Below are positions 55,036 to 63,380 of a DNA stretch of 64,000 bases, piece after piece (within the stretch, counting starts at the first letter, position 1; each line of letters starts with the position of its first letter). The stretch comes from Actinacidiphila yeochonensis CN732. GTDB taxonomy: Bacteria; Actinomycetota; Actinomycetes; Streptomycetales; Streptomycetaceae. Under the pieces are notes generated by a model. It saw only the letters and a program-made list of their open reading frames with translations, had not been told where the DNA came from and did not search any database. Made by a program: the position numbers and the translations under genes. The stretch lies in the NCBI RefSeq assembly GCF_000745345.1, contig NZ_JQNR01000003.1, positions 806,001 to 870,000 of the forward strand, in the 5' to 3' direction.

Positions 55036-55065
55036 CTGGCTAAGCAGGAGGCTCACGGCTCGCAT
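55027..55065 (-). CDS. leuS leader peptide
   Basis: A 12-codon frame encoding [12 protein letters not shown]. Three consecutive Leu codons (CTC CTG CTT) are followed by AGC, as in the leuA leader peptide. The frame ends in TGA 24 nt before the terminator stem. TACCCT lies 6 nt before the ATG, so the transcript is probably leaderless. Classical attenuators upstream of leuS have been predicted in some Streptomyces. Confidence 0.85.
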   Translation of the reverse strand: MRAVSLLLSQPR

Positions 55066-55071
55066 GGGCTC

Positions 55072-55077
55072 AGGGTA
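55072..55077 (-). promoter_or_regulatory. -10 box for the leuS leader transcript
   Basis: TACCCT on the minus strand, 6 nt before the leader-peptide ATG. The same geometry is found at leuA. Confidence 0.5.
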
Positions 55078-55218
55078 CCCCAGGGGTGTGCGGGGCCGCA
55101 CGAGCCGGGGCAGCTGGGGCTTGCCCCCAGGAAGCCGGGCGACCTATGGGAAGCGGCGGTCCGGCGACCTACTGGGGCCCGAATCGGAGACCGGCCTATA
55201 GGGGTCGGAAACGCACCA

Positions 55219-55254
55219 GGGGTGCCGGTCCGAGTGTCTCCGGACCGGCACCCC
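55219..55254 (-). terminator. distal terminator after the sedolisin gene
   Basis: A 14-bp perfect stem (55219-55232 GGGGTGCCGGTCCG with 55241-55254) and an 8-nt loop. A second stem (55269-55276 GGGCGGCC with 55289-55296, plus an inner TTC/GAA) stands nearer the sedolisin stop. The two form a tandem terminator. Confidence 0.75.
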
Positions 55255-55313
55255 TGAGAGGCAGTGCCGGGCGGCCCTTCAGGAGGAAGGCCGCCCAGGC
55301 GCCGATGTCTCGG

Positions 55314-57275
55314 TCAGTTCTTCTTCGCCGGCTTGTAGGACTTCACGTAGTCGGTGCCGGGGGTGCCGACTCCGGTGACGTTGTCGTAGCCGACGGTCGC
55401 GTGCAGCGAGCTGTCCGCGCCGAAGGTGCGCAGCGAGGTGATGGTGCCCTCGGACGCGTCGGTGGTGTTGGCGTAGTCGACGCGGACGTTGGCGATGCCC
55501 TGGCCCTGGCCGAGCGGGTGGTCGGTCACGTCGTGGAAGGAGGACGTGCCGTACCGGGAGTAGATGCCCGGGTTGGCGAAGCCGATCGGCACGCCGCCGC
55601 GGGCCTGCTCGGCGAGCGCCTGGACGCCGGCGATGACCGGGGAGGCCAGCGAGGTGCCGCCGAGGCGGTACTCGTTGTACTTCGCGGTGCCGTCGGGGAA
55701 GGTCATCGTCTCACCGACGAGGAAGCCGGTGTTGGGGTCGGCGACCGCGGAGATGTCCGGCTGGACGCGCATCGCGGTGGAGCCGTTCTCCTTGGACAGC
55801 GAGTCCGGGACGACGCCGCGCTGGTAGTACGGCTGCCCCACCAGCTTGCTGGTGCCGCCGCCGGCGCCCGAGGTGAACGGGCCGGGGAAGCCGTCCCAGC
55901 TCTTGCCGTCGGCCGACAGCGGGGCCCGCTCGGTGCCCCAGCCGGTCTCCCACAGGTACTTGTCGTTCTTGCCGACGGCCAGCGAGGTGCCGCCGACCGA
56001 GGTCGCCCACTGGGAGTCGGACGGGGTCGAGACGTCGGTCGCGCCGTTCTCGTCGATGGCGTCGTCGCCGTCGTCACCGGAGGAGAAGTAGAAGCCGATG
56101 CCCTCCACGGCCCCGGTCTCGAAGACCTGGTCGTAGGCGGCCTGGGAGTCCGGAGTGGCGTCGGCCTCGACGTCGCCCCAGGAGTTGCTGACGATGGTCG
56201 CCAGGTGGTTGTCGACGACCTTCTGCAGCGCGTCGAGCAGGTCGTCGTCGCCGCAGGAGGCGGCACCCACGTAGACGATGTCGGCGTCGGGGGCCACGGC
56301 GTGCACGGACTCGACGTCCAGCGACTCCTCGCCGTACCAGCCGGAGGCGCCGCACTCGTCGACGCTGTTGTAGCCGTCGGCCGCCGGGGTGACCTGCGTC
56401 AGCTGGCCCTTGCGGTACTTCTGGCCGCCGGTGTCCTTGGCCAGGCGGGCGGAGTCGGAGACGATGTTCGGCGAGGCGTAGGCGTCGGTGATCGCCACGG
56501 TGACGCCCGCGCCGGTGTACTTGCCGGCGCCGTAGGCGGCGCGCAGCTGGTCGCCGGAGTAGCCCTGGATGGTGTAAGCGGCCTTGCTGCCGTACGCCGA
56601 GGGGAGCTTCTTGTCGACGTTCGAGCCGTAGTAGGTGGAGAACGGCCCGGAGTTGACGAACGCGGCCTCGGGCGGGGGCAGGGTGTCGTCGTGGGTGGCC
56701 TGCCTGGGGGCGTTGTCGAGGCCCGTCACGGTGAGCACGGCGCCCTTGAGGGAGGCCGGCGCCGAGGCCGTGGCGGCCGGGGCGTGGTAGGTGTGGCTGC
56801 CCTTGGCGTAGTTGTGCAGCTGGGTGCCGAACGCCTTCTCGGCGGACTTCACGGTGCCGGTGACGGTCAGGAAGTGCTGGTTGGAGCCGGTGACCTTCAG
56901 GCCGGAGGAGGTCAACCACGAGCGCACGGCTTCCCGCTGGGCGGCGGTGGCGCCGAAGCGGGCCTGAGCCTGGGCCGCCGTCAGGTAGTGCGCGTACGTC
57001 GCCGACTGCGGGTCGGAGACCGCCTTGGCGTAGGCGGCCAGGCCCTGGGCGTCACCGGCGAGGTAGACCCGGGCGGTCACCTTGCCGCTGGCGGACGCGG
57101 CGCCCTTGTCCGCATGCGCGGTCGCCCACGCGGGCTTGGTGCCGCTCAGCAGCTGGCGCCCGGCCGACGTGTCGGCGTTGGCGCCCTGGGCGCCAAGCAC
57201 GAGCGCGCCGGCGACGAGGGGCAGTGTGGCTGCCATCGCCAGCCCGGCGCGGGCTCTCTTGCGCTCGAATCTCAT
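55314..57275 (-). CDS. secreted S53 peptidase (sedolisin/kumamolisin type)
   Basis: A 653-residue acid serine peptidase. A signal peptide (MRFERKRARAGLAMAATLPL, then an Ala-rich region) is followed by the pro-kumamolisin activation domain (about 50-210, VYLAGDAQGLAAYAKAVSD). The catalytic domain begins near 250. Catalytic Glu/Asp lie in ESLDVE (about 318), the oxyanion Asp in SNSWGD, and the nucleophile Ser in GGTSLASP (about 540). The C-terminal Ca-binding region contains GYDNVTGVGTP. The ATG at 57275 follows a GGGGG site. Confidence 0.94.
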   Translation of the reverse strand: MRFERKRARAGLAMAATLPLVAGALVLGAQGANADTSAGRQLLSGTKPAWATAHADKGAASASGKVTARVYLAGDAQGLAAYAKAVSDPQSATYAHYLTAAQAQARFGATAAQREAVRSWLTSSGLKVTGSNQHFLTVTGTVKSAEKAFGTQLHNYAKGSHTYHAPAATASAPASLKGAVLTVTGLDNAPRQATHDDTLPPPEAAFVNSGPFSTYYGSNVDKKLPSAYGSKAAYTIQGYSGDQLRAAYGAGKYTGAGVTVAITDAYASPNIVSDSARLAKDTGGQKYRKGQLTQVTPAADGYNSVDECGASGWYGEESLDVESVHAVAPDADIVYVGAASCGDDDLLDALQKVVDNHLATIVSNSWGDVEADATPDSQAAYDQVFETGAVEGIGFYFSSGDDGDDAIDENGATDVSTPSDSQWATSVGGTSLAVGKNDKYLWETGWGTERAPLSADGKSWDGFPGPFTSGAGGGTSKLVGQPYYQRGVVPDSLSKENGSTAMRVQPDISAVADPNTGFLVGETMTFPDGTAKYNEYRLGGTSLASPVIAGVQALAEQARGGVPIGFANPGIYSRYGTSSFHDVTDHPLGQGQGIANVRVDYANTTDASEGTITSLRTFGADSSLHATVGYDNVTGVGTPGTDYVKSYKPAKKN

Positions 57276-58190
57276 GGAACCCCCAAGCGAAGCAAGTGGA
57301 TATCGCATCTGACACGGTGTCACCGTTATCCGTGCGCGGAGCACCGCACAGAGCGACACTCTGTCGCCGATCAGTTCACGTGAGGGCCATGAAATACCCA
57401 AGAGAAGGTCAAGGAACCCCCTCCTACGGATACTCGCCCGAGGGATCATTGACCTTGACCGCCAGGAGAGTTGACGCTAGCAGCGGCCCTGCCCACCCAC
57501 CAGGGGATGCCGGATCGAGGCGGCGAGCCGGGGCGGAAGGGACAGAGGGAAAAAAACCCGCCGGACGCGCCGGGAACCCCCCACACGTACGAACGCGGGC
57601 CGCCCGCGCCGCGGCCGGCCACAGGCGCGGCCACCTCCTCGACCCGAAGCCCCTCCGTACCGCCGTGCCGCCGTGCCGCCGTGCCGCCGTGCCGCCGTGC
57701 CGCCGTGCCGCCGCCGCACGATCGCGCCCGTCAGGGCCGTCCCCTCTTCCACCGCCGCCCCCGACGCCGCGCCTGCGCCCGCCCCCGCGCCTGGGACCGC
57801 GGCCCCGCGCACCCTCCACCGCCGGCCCCACACCCGACGAACTCCTCGCCCCCACACCGCTCGGCGCCAGATCGGGAAGTGTGACGGTCCGCACACTCGA
57901 CGGCCTCCGCCCGACAGGCGCTCTGGTGGCACCCACGGCCACACCCGACGGGACGGTGGACAGCGTGGGGGCTCCTGGTCCACGGCGGTGCCGTCATCCG
58001 CGAGGGGGCTGCCGCTGCGTCCGCCTCGCCGACGGCCCGGACCCTCCTGCGAAGTCCCGGGCATCGCGTGCGGCTTCGGCCGCATCAGGTCGCCTCGGCA
58101 GGCTCCGGAAACGCGGAAAACCCGTCCGATCAAGAAGATCGAACGGGTCGAGCGAGATCTTCTCCGACCGACGTCGGGAACATCCTTCTG
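57276..58190. other. 915-bp intergenic region before the first tRNA
   Basis: No convincing gene. It holds the sedolisin promoter region, including an inverted repeat GGTCAAGG/CCTTGACC (57407-57414 and 57453-57460, 38 bp apart), and the 8-bp tandem array at 57661-57708. A protein-like stretch on the plus strand near 57835-57975 (DELLAPTPLGARSGSVTVRT) may be a remnant of a decayed gene; it has no start, ribosome site or full-length frame. Confidence 0.55.
57661..57708. repeat. 8-bp tandem repeat CGCCGTGC x6
   Basis: Six exact copies, then CGCCGCCG. An 8-bp unit cannot keep a reading frame, which supports the view that the region is non-coding. Confidence 0.92.
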
Positions 58191-58263
<73 letters not shown>

Positions 58264-58917
58264 GCGTCCGTCGGCCCGGCGAACCGGCCGACCTGGGGAT
58301 TACTTTACACGGCCGACCGGGTGGAACAGCAAACCGGTAAACGGCCCGGGGCCACCGGAGGCGGCCAGGCCGCGCGGGTCCCCGATGCCGTCCTCGCCCC
58401 GGAGCGCCAACACCCCCGACGGCGGGACCAGTACGACCGCCGCCAGGGCGGACCCGCGAACCCGGAGGTGACGGCCGCCACAGTCAGGGCCCGGCCGGCC
58501 CGCAGGGCGCCGAGGCCGGGACCGGACGCCGTCGACGACGACAGCCGCGGCCGCCCTCCACCACCCCCAGGACGCCCCCACAAGCCCGTGGAAGCCGATC
58601 CGACGGGCCAGGAGGGGATGTCCGGCGCCACGCGCCACCAGACGGCGCCGTGAGCCCGCACCAGCCCCGAAGGGCACCGGGTTTCCCCCGGCCCCTCCCC
58701 CGCTCCCCCGCAAGTCCGCACGAGTCTCCTGCCGGTCCCGCTCACCCGAGGGGAGTGCCGGCCCGGCCCCGGGGGGGCTGAGGATTGGGGACTGAGGGCA
58801 CCTCCCGTGCCCGCAGGCCGGGGAGACCCCGACACGCGCGGACCGAGTTCGCGCGAAAACGACGAAGGCGAAGCATCTCCGCGCTTTCCGCGGACATACT
58901 TCGCCTGTCGTCTTCTG
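58264..58917. other. 654-bp spacer between the two tRNA-Ala genes
   Basis: No gene recognised; reading frames here are broken or low-complexity. Short flanks (TTCTGTGGAGCTACGGGGA) next to the tRNA 3' ends are shared by both tRNA genes, so the duplication included some flanking sequence. Confidence 0.5.
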
Positions 58918-58990
<73 letters not shown>

Positions 58991-59095
58991 AGAACCGCCG
59001 CCCTGTTGTCCTGGCGACGAGAAGAAGCATAGCGGGTGGAGCGTCGGGAAACGAAATCGGCTGCGCGGGACCCGCCGGGGGGCGGGCCGCGGGCC

Positions 59096-59743
59096 TCAGC
59101 GGTCGTCGCCGAGAACCGCTTCCGGCAGGCTGCTCGCGTTGTGCTCGGTCAACCGCCAGCCGCGCACGCCCTCGCCGAGGACGGACCAGCAGCAGTTGGA
59201 CAGGCCGCCCAGCGACTCCCAGCTACGGGGGTCGAGGCCGAGCAACCTGCCGATGGTGGTGCGGATCGTGCCGCCGTGGCTGACCACGACCAGCAGACCG
59301 CCCGGGGGCAGCTTGTCGGCCTCGGCGAGCACCACCGGCGCGGCACGGTCGGCCACCTCGGTCTCCAGTTCGCCGCCGCCGCGGCGGACCGGCTCACCGC
59401 GCTTCCAGGCCGTGTACTGCTCGCCGAAGCGGGCCAGGATCTCGGTGTGGGTCAGGCCCTGCCACTCCCCCGCGTACGTCTCGCGCAGCCCCTCGTAGGG
59501 GGTGGCGGTCTGCCCGGTGAGCGCCGTCAGCTCGGCGGCGGTGGCGGCGGCCCGCCGGAGGTCGGAGGCGATCACCCGGTCCGGCGCGAGGGCGGCGAGC
59601 ATACGGGCGGCCCGCCGGGCCTGGGCGACGCCGACCTCCGTCAGCGGGATGTCGGTGTCGCCCTGGAAGCGCTGTTCGAGGTTCCAGGAGGTCTGGCCGT
59701 GCCGCCAGAGGACGATCCGGCGGCCGCGGTCGGCTGAGGTCAC
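59096..59743 (-). CDS. histidine phosphatase family protein
   Basis: A 215-residue phosphatase of the phosphoglycerate-mutase fold. The catalytic RHG is in RRIVLWRHGQTSWNLEQRFQ and the second His in VVSHGGTIR. Length and context match the phosphatase gene that follows rsfS in Streptomyces. Substrates vary (sugar phosphates, nucleotides) and cannot be assigned. The GTG start is 7 nt after the rsfS stop. Confidence 0.92.
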   Translation of the reverse strand: MTSADRGRRIVLWRHGQTSWNLEQRFQGDTDIPLTEVGVAQARRAARMLAALAPDRVIASDLRRAAATAAELTALTGQTATPYEGLRETYAGEWQGLTHTEILARFGEQYTAWKRGEPVRRGGGELETEVADRAAPVVLAEADKLPPGGLLVVVSHGGTIRTTIGRLLGLDPRSWESLGGLSNCCWSVLGEGVRGWRLTEHNASSLPEAVLGDDR

Positions 59744-59750
59744 GGTCGGC

Positions 59751-60188
59751 TCACGCGTCCTCGTCGAACGCCTCCGAGGCCGCGAGCGCCTCGGCGTGGG
59801 CCGCGCCCTTGCCGCGGGTGGCGACGGCGTCCTCGGGCAGGTCGATCTCGGGGCAGTCCTTCCACAGCCGCTCCAGCGCGTAGAAGACACGCTCCTCGGA
59901 GTGCTGGACATGGACGACGATGTCGACGTAGTCGAGCAGGATCCAGCGGCCGTCCCGCTCGCCCTCGCGGCGGACCGGCTTGGCGTCCAGGTCCTTGCGG
60001 AGGACCTCCTCGATCGCGTCCACGATCGCCCTGACCTGCCGGTCGTTGGGTGCGGAGGCCACCAGGAAGGCGTCGGTGATGGAGAGCACATCGCTGACGT
60101 CGTAGGCGATGATGTCGTGCGCGAGCTTGTCGGCGGCAGCCTGGGAGGCGGCGCGGATGAGCTCGACGGATCGGTCTGTGGCGGTCAC
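59751..60188 (-). CDS. rsfS: ribosome silencing factor RsfS
   Basis: A 145-residue protein that binds L14 and blocks subunit joining under starvation. Conserved AHDIIAYDVSDVLSITDAFL and GRWILLDYVDIVVHVQHSEE are typical. It starts GTG (VTATDRSVELIRAA). The Glu/Ala-rich C-terminal tail is variable. It belongs to the nadD-LytR-like-rsfS-phosphatase cluster. Confidence 0.96.
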   Translation of the reverse strand: MTATDRSVELIRAASQAAADKLAHDIIAYDVSDVLSITDAFLVASAPNDRQVRAIVDAIEEVLRKDLDAKPVRREGERDGRWILLDYVDIVVHVQHSEERVFYALERLWKDCPEIDLPEDAVATRGKGAAHAEALAASEAFDEDA

Positions 60189-60314
60189 GGAGCAGCTTTC
60201 CGGTCGGTGTACCTGACCCTTCAAGGGTCTCACGCCGCTCCGACAGCGCCCCACCTCGCGGAACGGCGCCCCGGGCCCCCGTCCGCGGCGCCGCCCGCAG
60301 AGCCCCGGACGCGC

Positions 60315-60356
60315 TCCGGCCCCGGGGAGGGCGCTCACGCGCCCGCCGGGGCCGGA
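60315..60356 (-). terminator. hairpin after the LytR-like gene
   Basis: TCCGGCCCCGG (60315-60325) pairs with CCGGGGCCGGA (60346-60356), enclosing a second stem GGGCGC/GCGCCC. It lies 22 nt after the LytR-like stop. It may reduce, but need not stop, readthrough into rsfS. Confidence 0.7.
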
Positions 60357-60377
60357 CCGGTCCTGCCGGGCGCCGTA

Positions 60378-62465
60378 CTAGGTCTGGGACGGCTTGTAGT
60401 CCCCGCCGAGCACCACCAGGATGTCCGCGTTGGCCGGCACCGTGCCCTTGCCGACCTCGGCGACCGGGAGGTCCAGCGTGGTCGCCACGTCCTTCGCGGC
60501 GGCCTCCCGTGAGGCGTCGGAGTAGAGCACCTGGGAGACCTTCTGCGTCGTGGCCGCCTTGCCGCCGGGTACGTAGGAGTACGAGCCGCTGTTGGTGATC
60601 GCCGCCTGGGCCATGCTCGCGGCCTTGGCCTCGCCGCTGGCGTCCTTGACGGCCACCCGGGCCTCGCCGGACGACGCGCCGCCGGGCTTCACCGTGGTGC
60701 CGAGGGTGCTCTTGACGGTCGCAGCGGCCTGGTCGCTGAGCGTGCCGTCGGAGCCGACCGGCAGCGTGAGGGTGCTGTAGGCGCCGGTCTTCGCGAGGTC
60801 CGCGAGCGCCGCGAGGGAGGCGCCGAGCTGGCTCTCGGTGAGCGAGGGGTCGAGGATCTGGGTGAGGGCCTGCACGGTCTTGGTGGCCCCGGCGGTGTCG
60901 CTGGGCATCTTCTCCAGCACCGCCTCCATCACCTGGCCGAACCGCGCCAGCTGCGCGGTCTGCGGCTCTCCGGGCGCCCGGTAGGTGGCGTAGGCGACGG
61001 CGGCCTGGCCGGTGAGCTCCTGCTGCTCGCCCTTGGGCACCAGGACCTTGTCCTTGTCCTTGCCGGTGCCCTTGACGGAGGCGTTGGTGTCGACGAGCAC
61101 GTTGCCCAGGGAGTCGACGAGCAGTTCGAGGTACGGCGAGTCGAGCCGCCAGCTGCCGCTGATGTCCGTGCCGAGCAGCGCGTTGAGCGCGTCACGGGTG
61201 GGGCCCACCCCGTCCTCGACGGACTTGTCGAGGGTCATGGTGCCGTCGTCGCCGCTGACCTGGAGGGCGTTGGGGATGAGGACGGTGGTGCCGTGCTTCT
61301 TCGTGGTGTTGTCCACCAGCAGGGCGGTGGAGCTGGGGCCGCCGTCGACGGGCATCAGGTGGACCAGGATCACGTCGCGCCGTTGGGAGCCGCCGGTGGC
61401 GGCCGCCTTGGCGCCGCTCTTCTTCAGCCCGGGGATCTTCCCGGCGTCCCACAGGTATCCGGCGCCGCCGAGCAGGGCCAGGACGAGGACGAGGACGAGC
61501 CCGACACGCCGGTTGCGGCCGCGCCGCCGGGCCTCCTCGCGGCGCTCGGTGCGGGACTCGGAGAACTTGAGCCAGTCGATGACGTCCTCGGACTCCTCGG
61601 AGTCCTCGTCCACGAAGGCGAACGGCTCTTCCTGGTAGCCGAGGCCCGTCCGGGGGCCGCCGCCCTCTCCGTCCTCCGCTGCCCGGTCCGGCTCCGGCCC
61701 CGCCTTCTGGCGGGGCAGCTGCCCGGTGTGCGGGCCGCCGCTGTCGTGGACCGGCACCTGGCCCGTGTGGCCGCCGCCGTCCTGGACCGGCATCTGGGCG
61801 GTATGGGAACCGCCGTCATAGACGGGTGTCCGGCCGGTGTGCGGCCCGCCGCCCCCGTACACGGGCTGCTGCCCGGTGTCGTACGCCGGGAACTGGCCGG
61901 TGTGCTGCCCGGTGTGCTGCCCGGTGTCGAAGTCCTGACGCGGACCGGCGCCGTACACGGGCATCTGCCCGGTCGGGGAACCGCCGTCATAGACGGGTGT
62001 CTGGCCGGTGTGCGGCCCGCCGCCCCCGTACACGGGCTGCTGCCCGGTGTCGTACGCCGGGAACTGGCCGGTGTGCTGCCCGGTGTCGAAGTCCTGGCGC
62101 GGACCGGCGCCGTACACGGGCATCTGCCCCGTCGGGGAGCCGCCGGGGCCGTAGCCCCGCTCCAGGGCGGAGTACCCGGGATATCCCGGGTACTGGCCGG
62201 TGTCATGGCCGTCGGGGCCGGGGGGCTGGCCGTAGTACGGCTGTTGGGGTTGCTGCGGGATGTGCCCGGGCCCCTGGTAGGTGCCCTGATAGGGGTCCTG
62301 GTGGACGCCCTGGGCCCTGGGGTCCGGCGGGGGCGGGGCGACCGGGCGGCCGTACGCGTCGTAGCCGTAGGGCTGCTGCTCGTAGTAGGGGCCCTGCCCG
62401 TAGGGGTCCGTGCCGGTGTCCGGACCGCCGTGGCCGTAGGGCCTGCGGGGGTTGGCGTCGTTCAC
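60378..62465 (-). CDS. LytR/LCP-like membrane protein with TGQ repeats
   Basis: A 695-residue protein. Residues 1-270 form a Gly/Gln/Tyr/Pro-rich cytoplasmic region with many TGQ/HTGQ motifs and a 171/159-bp internal duplication. An acidic then basic linker (DEDSEESEDVIDWLKFSESR, RRRGRNRR) precedes one TM helix (VGLVLVLVLALLGGAGYL, near 325). The extracellular part has an LCP-like domain with typical Arg/Asp catalytic positions not evident, then a LytR C-terminal domain (PVAEVGKGTVPANADILVVL). The start is the GTG at 62465, with GGGG upstream. It may bind wall polymers instead of transferring them. Confidence 0.82.
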   Translation of the reverse strand: MNDANPRRPYGHGGPDTGTDPYGQGPYYEQQPYGYDAYGRPVAPPPPDPRAQGVHQDPYQGTYQGPGHIPQQPQQPYYGQPPGPDGHDTGQYPGYPGYSALERGYGPGGSPTGQMPVYGAGPRQDFDTGQHTGQFPAYDTGQQPVYGGGGPHTGQTPVYDGGSPTGQMPVYGAGPRQDFDTGQHTGQHTGQFPAYDTGQQPVYGGGGPHTGRTPVYDGGSHTAQMPVQDGGGHTGQVPVHDSGGPHTGQLPRQKAGPEPDRAAEDGEGGGPRTGLGYQEEPFAFVDEDSEESEDVIDWLKFSESRTERREEARRRGRNRRVGLVLVLVLALLGGAGYLWDAGKIPGLKKSGAKAAATGGSQRRDVILVHLMPVDGGPSSTALLVDNTTKKHGTTVLIPNALQVSGDDGTMTLDKSVEDGVGPTRDALNALLGTDISGSWRLDSPYLELLVDSLGNVLVDTNASVKGTGKDKDKVLVPKGEQQELTGQAAVAYATYRAPGEPQTAQLARFGQVMEAVLEKMPSDTAGATKTVQALTQILDPSLTESQLGASLAALADLAKTGAYSTLTLPVGSDGTLSDQAAATVKSTLGTTVKPGGASSGEARVAVKDASGEAKAASMAQAAITNSGSYSYVPGGKAATTQKVSQVLYSDASREAAAKDVATTLDLPVAEVGKGTVPANADILVVLGGDYKPSQT
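61808..62137. repeat. tandem duplication within the LytR-like gene
   Basis: Units 61808-61978 (171 bp) and 61979-62137 (159 bp) are nearly identical apart from a 12-bp insertion in the first, which is one extra HTGQ-coding step. Each codes for a segment with GQTPVYDGG, PVYGAGPRQDFDTGQ and FPAYDTGQQPVYGGGG. Confidence 0.9.
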
Positions 62466-62498
62466 GAGGAACCCCAATTCATGTGTGCGTCGGCGCCG

Positions 62499-63098
62499 CT
62501 ACCCGAGCCGGTTCCGGTAGAGGGCGCGCTTGTCGATGTAGCGCACCACACCGTCCGGAACCAGGTACCAGACGGGATTCCCCTTGGCCACCCGCTCACG
62601 GCAGTCGGTCGACGAGATCGCCAGCGCCGGGACCTCCACGAGGGACACACCGCCCTCCGGGAAGCCCGGGTCCGACAGCGTATGCCCTGGACGTGTGACG
62701 CCGATGAAGTGCGCCAGCGCGAAGAGCTCCGCCGCGTTCCGCCACGAGAAGATCTGGGCGAGAGCGTCGGCGCCGGTGATGAAGAACAGCTCCGCGTCCG
62801 GGTGCTCCGCCCGCAGGTCCCGCAGCGTGTCGATGGTGTAGGTGGCGCCACCGCGTTCGATGTCGCTGCGGCTGACCGAGAACTGCGGGTTGGAGGCGGT
62901 GGCGATCACCGTCATCAGGTAGCGGTCCTCGGCCGGGGACACCTGGCGGTCGTCCTTCTGCCAGGGTTGGCCGGTGGGTACGAAGACGACCTCGTCGAGG
63001 TGGAAAAGGCTCACCACCTCGCTCGCGGCCACCAGGTGCCCGTGGTGGATGGGATCGAAGGTGCCGCCCATCACACCGATGCGCTTTTTCGCCGACAT
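62499..63098 (-). CDS. nadD: nicotinate-nucleotide adenylyltransferase
   Basis: A 199-residue enzyme of NAD synthesis that joins NaMN and ATP. The nucleotidyltransferase motif [11 protein letters not shown] is at 11-21, and the second motif [13 protein letters not shown] is near the C-terminus. The ATG is 1 nt after the stop of the small membrane-protein gene and its stop is 33 nt before the LytR-like gene, so they form one transcription unit. Confidence 0.96.
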   Translation of the reverse strand: MSAKKRIGVMGGTFDPIHHGHLVAASEVVSLFHLDEVVFVPTGQPWQKDDRQVSPAEDRYLMTVIATASNPQFSVSRSDIERGGATYTIDTLRDLRAEHPDAELFFITGADALAQIFSWRNAAELFALAHFIGVTRPGHTLSDPGFPEGGVSLVEVPALAISSTDCRERVAKGNPVWYLVPDGVVRYIDKRALYRNRLG

Positions 63099-63099
63099 G

Positions 63100-63243
63100 C
63101 TAGTCGCGGTTGAAGCGCGTGACGACCCACAGCAGGAGCAGCAGCACGCCGAACGCGCCGAATCCTGTCAGGTAGGGGCTGAGGCTCGGGTGGTTGCCGC
63201 CCTCGGCGAGAGTGGTCAGGGTGGTGGCTGCAGCGGTCGTCAT
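63100..63243 (-). CDS. small single-pass membrane protein
   Basis: A 47-residue protein ([20 protein letters not shown] at the start) with a TM helix near residues 28-42 ([18 protein letters not shown]). It ends 1 nt before nadD and is conserved in position in related genomes as far as I recall. Function unknown. The start ATG at 63243 is the only one giving a complete small protein. Confidence 0.65.
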   Translation of the reverse strand: MTTAAATTLTTLAEGGNHPSLSPYLTGFGAFGVLLLLLWVVTRFNRD

Positions 63244-63380
63244 GACGGCGGACCCTTTGCGTGCTCGGGGACGGGCGGGAGGACTCTCCGCACATCGTAC
63301 GGGCGGGCTGTGGGGAACTTCGAGCAGGCTCCGTGCGTCCAGCATGGTGAACCGTTCGGCGAGCAGGGGGTTGGGCCGGT

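Noticed and set aside
54979..55077. T-box riboswitch upstream of leuS
   Set aside because: No T-box sequence or specifier loop was found. The leader peptide and terminator explain the region. T-boxes in Actinobacteria are known mainly for ileS.
57835..57975. Protein-like plus-strand stretch DELLAPTPLGARSGSVTVRT...
   Set aside because: No start, no ribosome site, and bounded by low-complexity sequence. Mentioned only as a possible remnant.
58264..58917. Integrated mobile element between the two tRNA-Ala genes
   Set aside because: No integrase, transposase or clear att repeats in 654 bp. Kept only as a speculative history in the findings.
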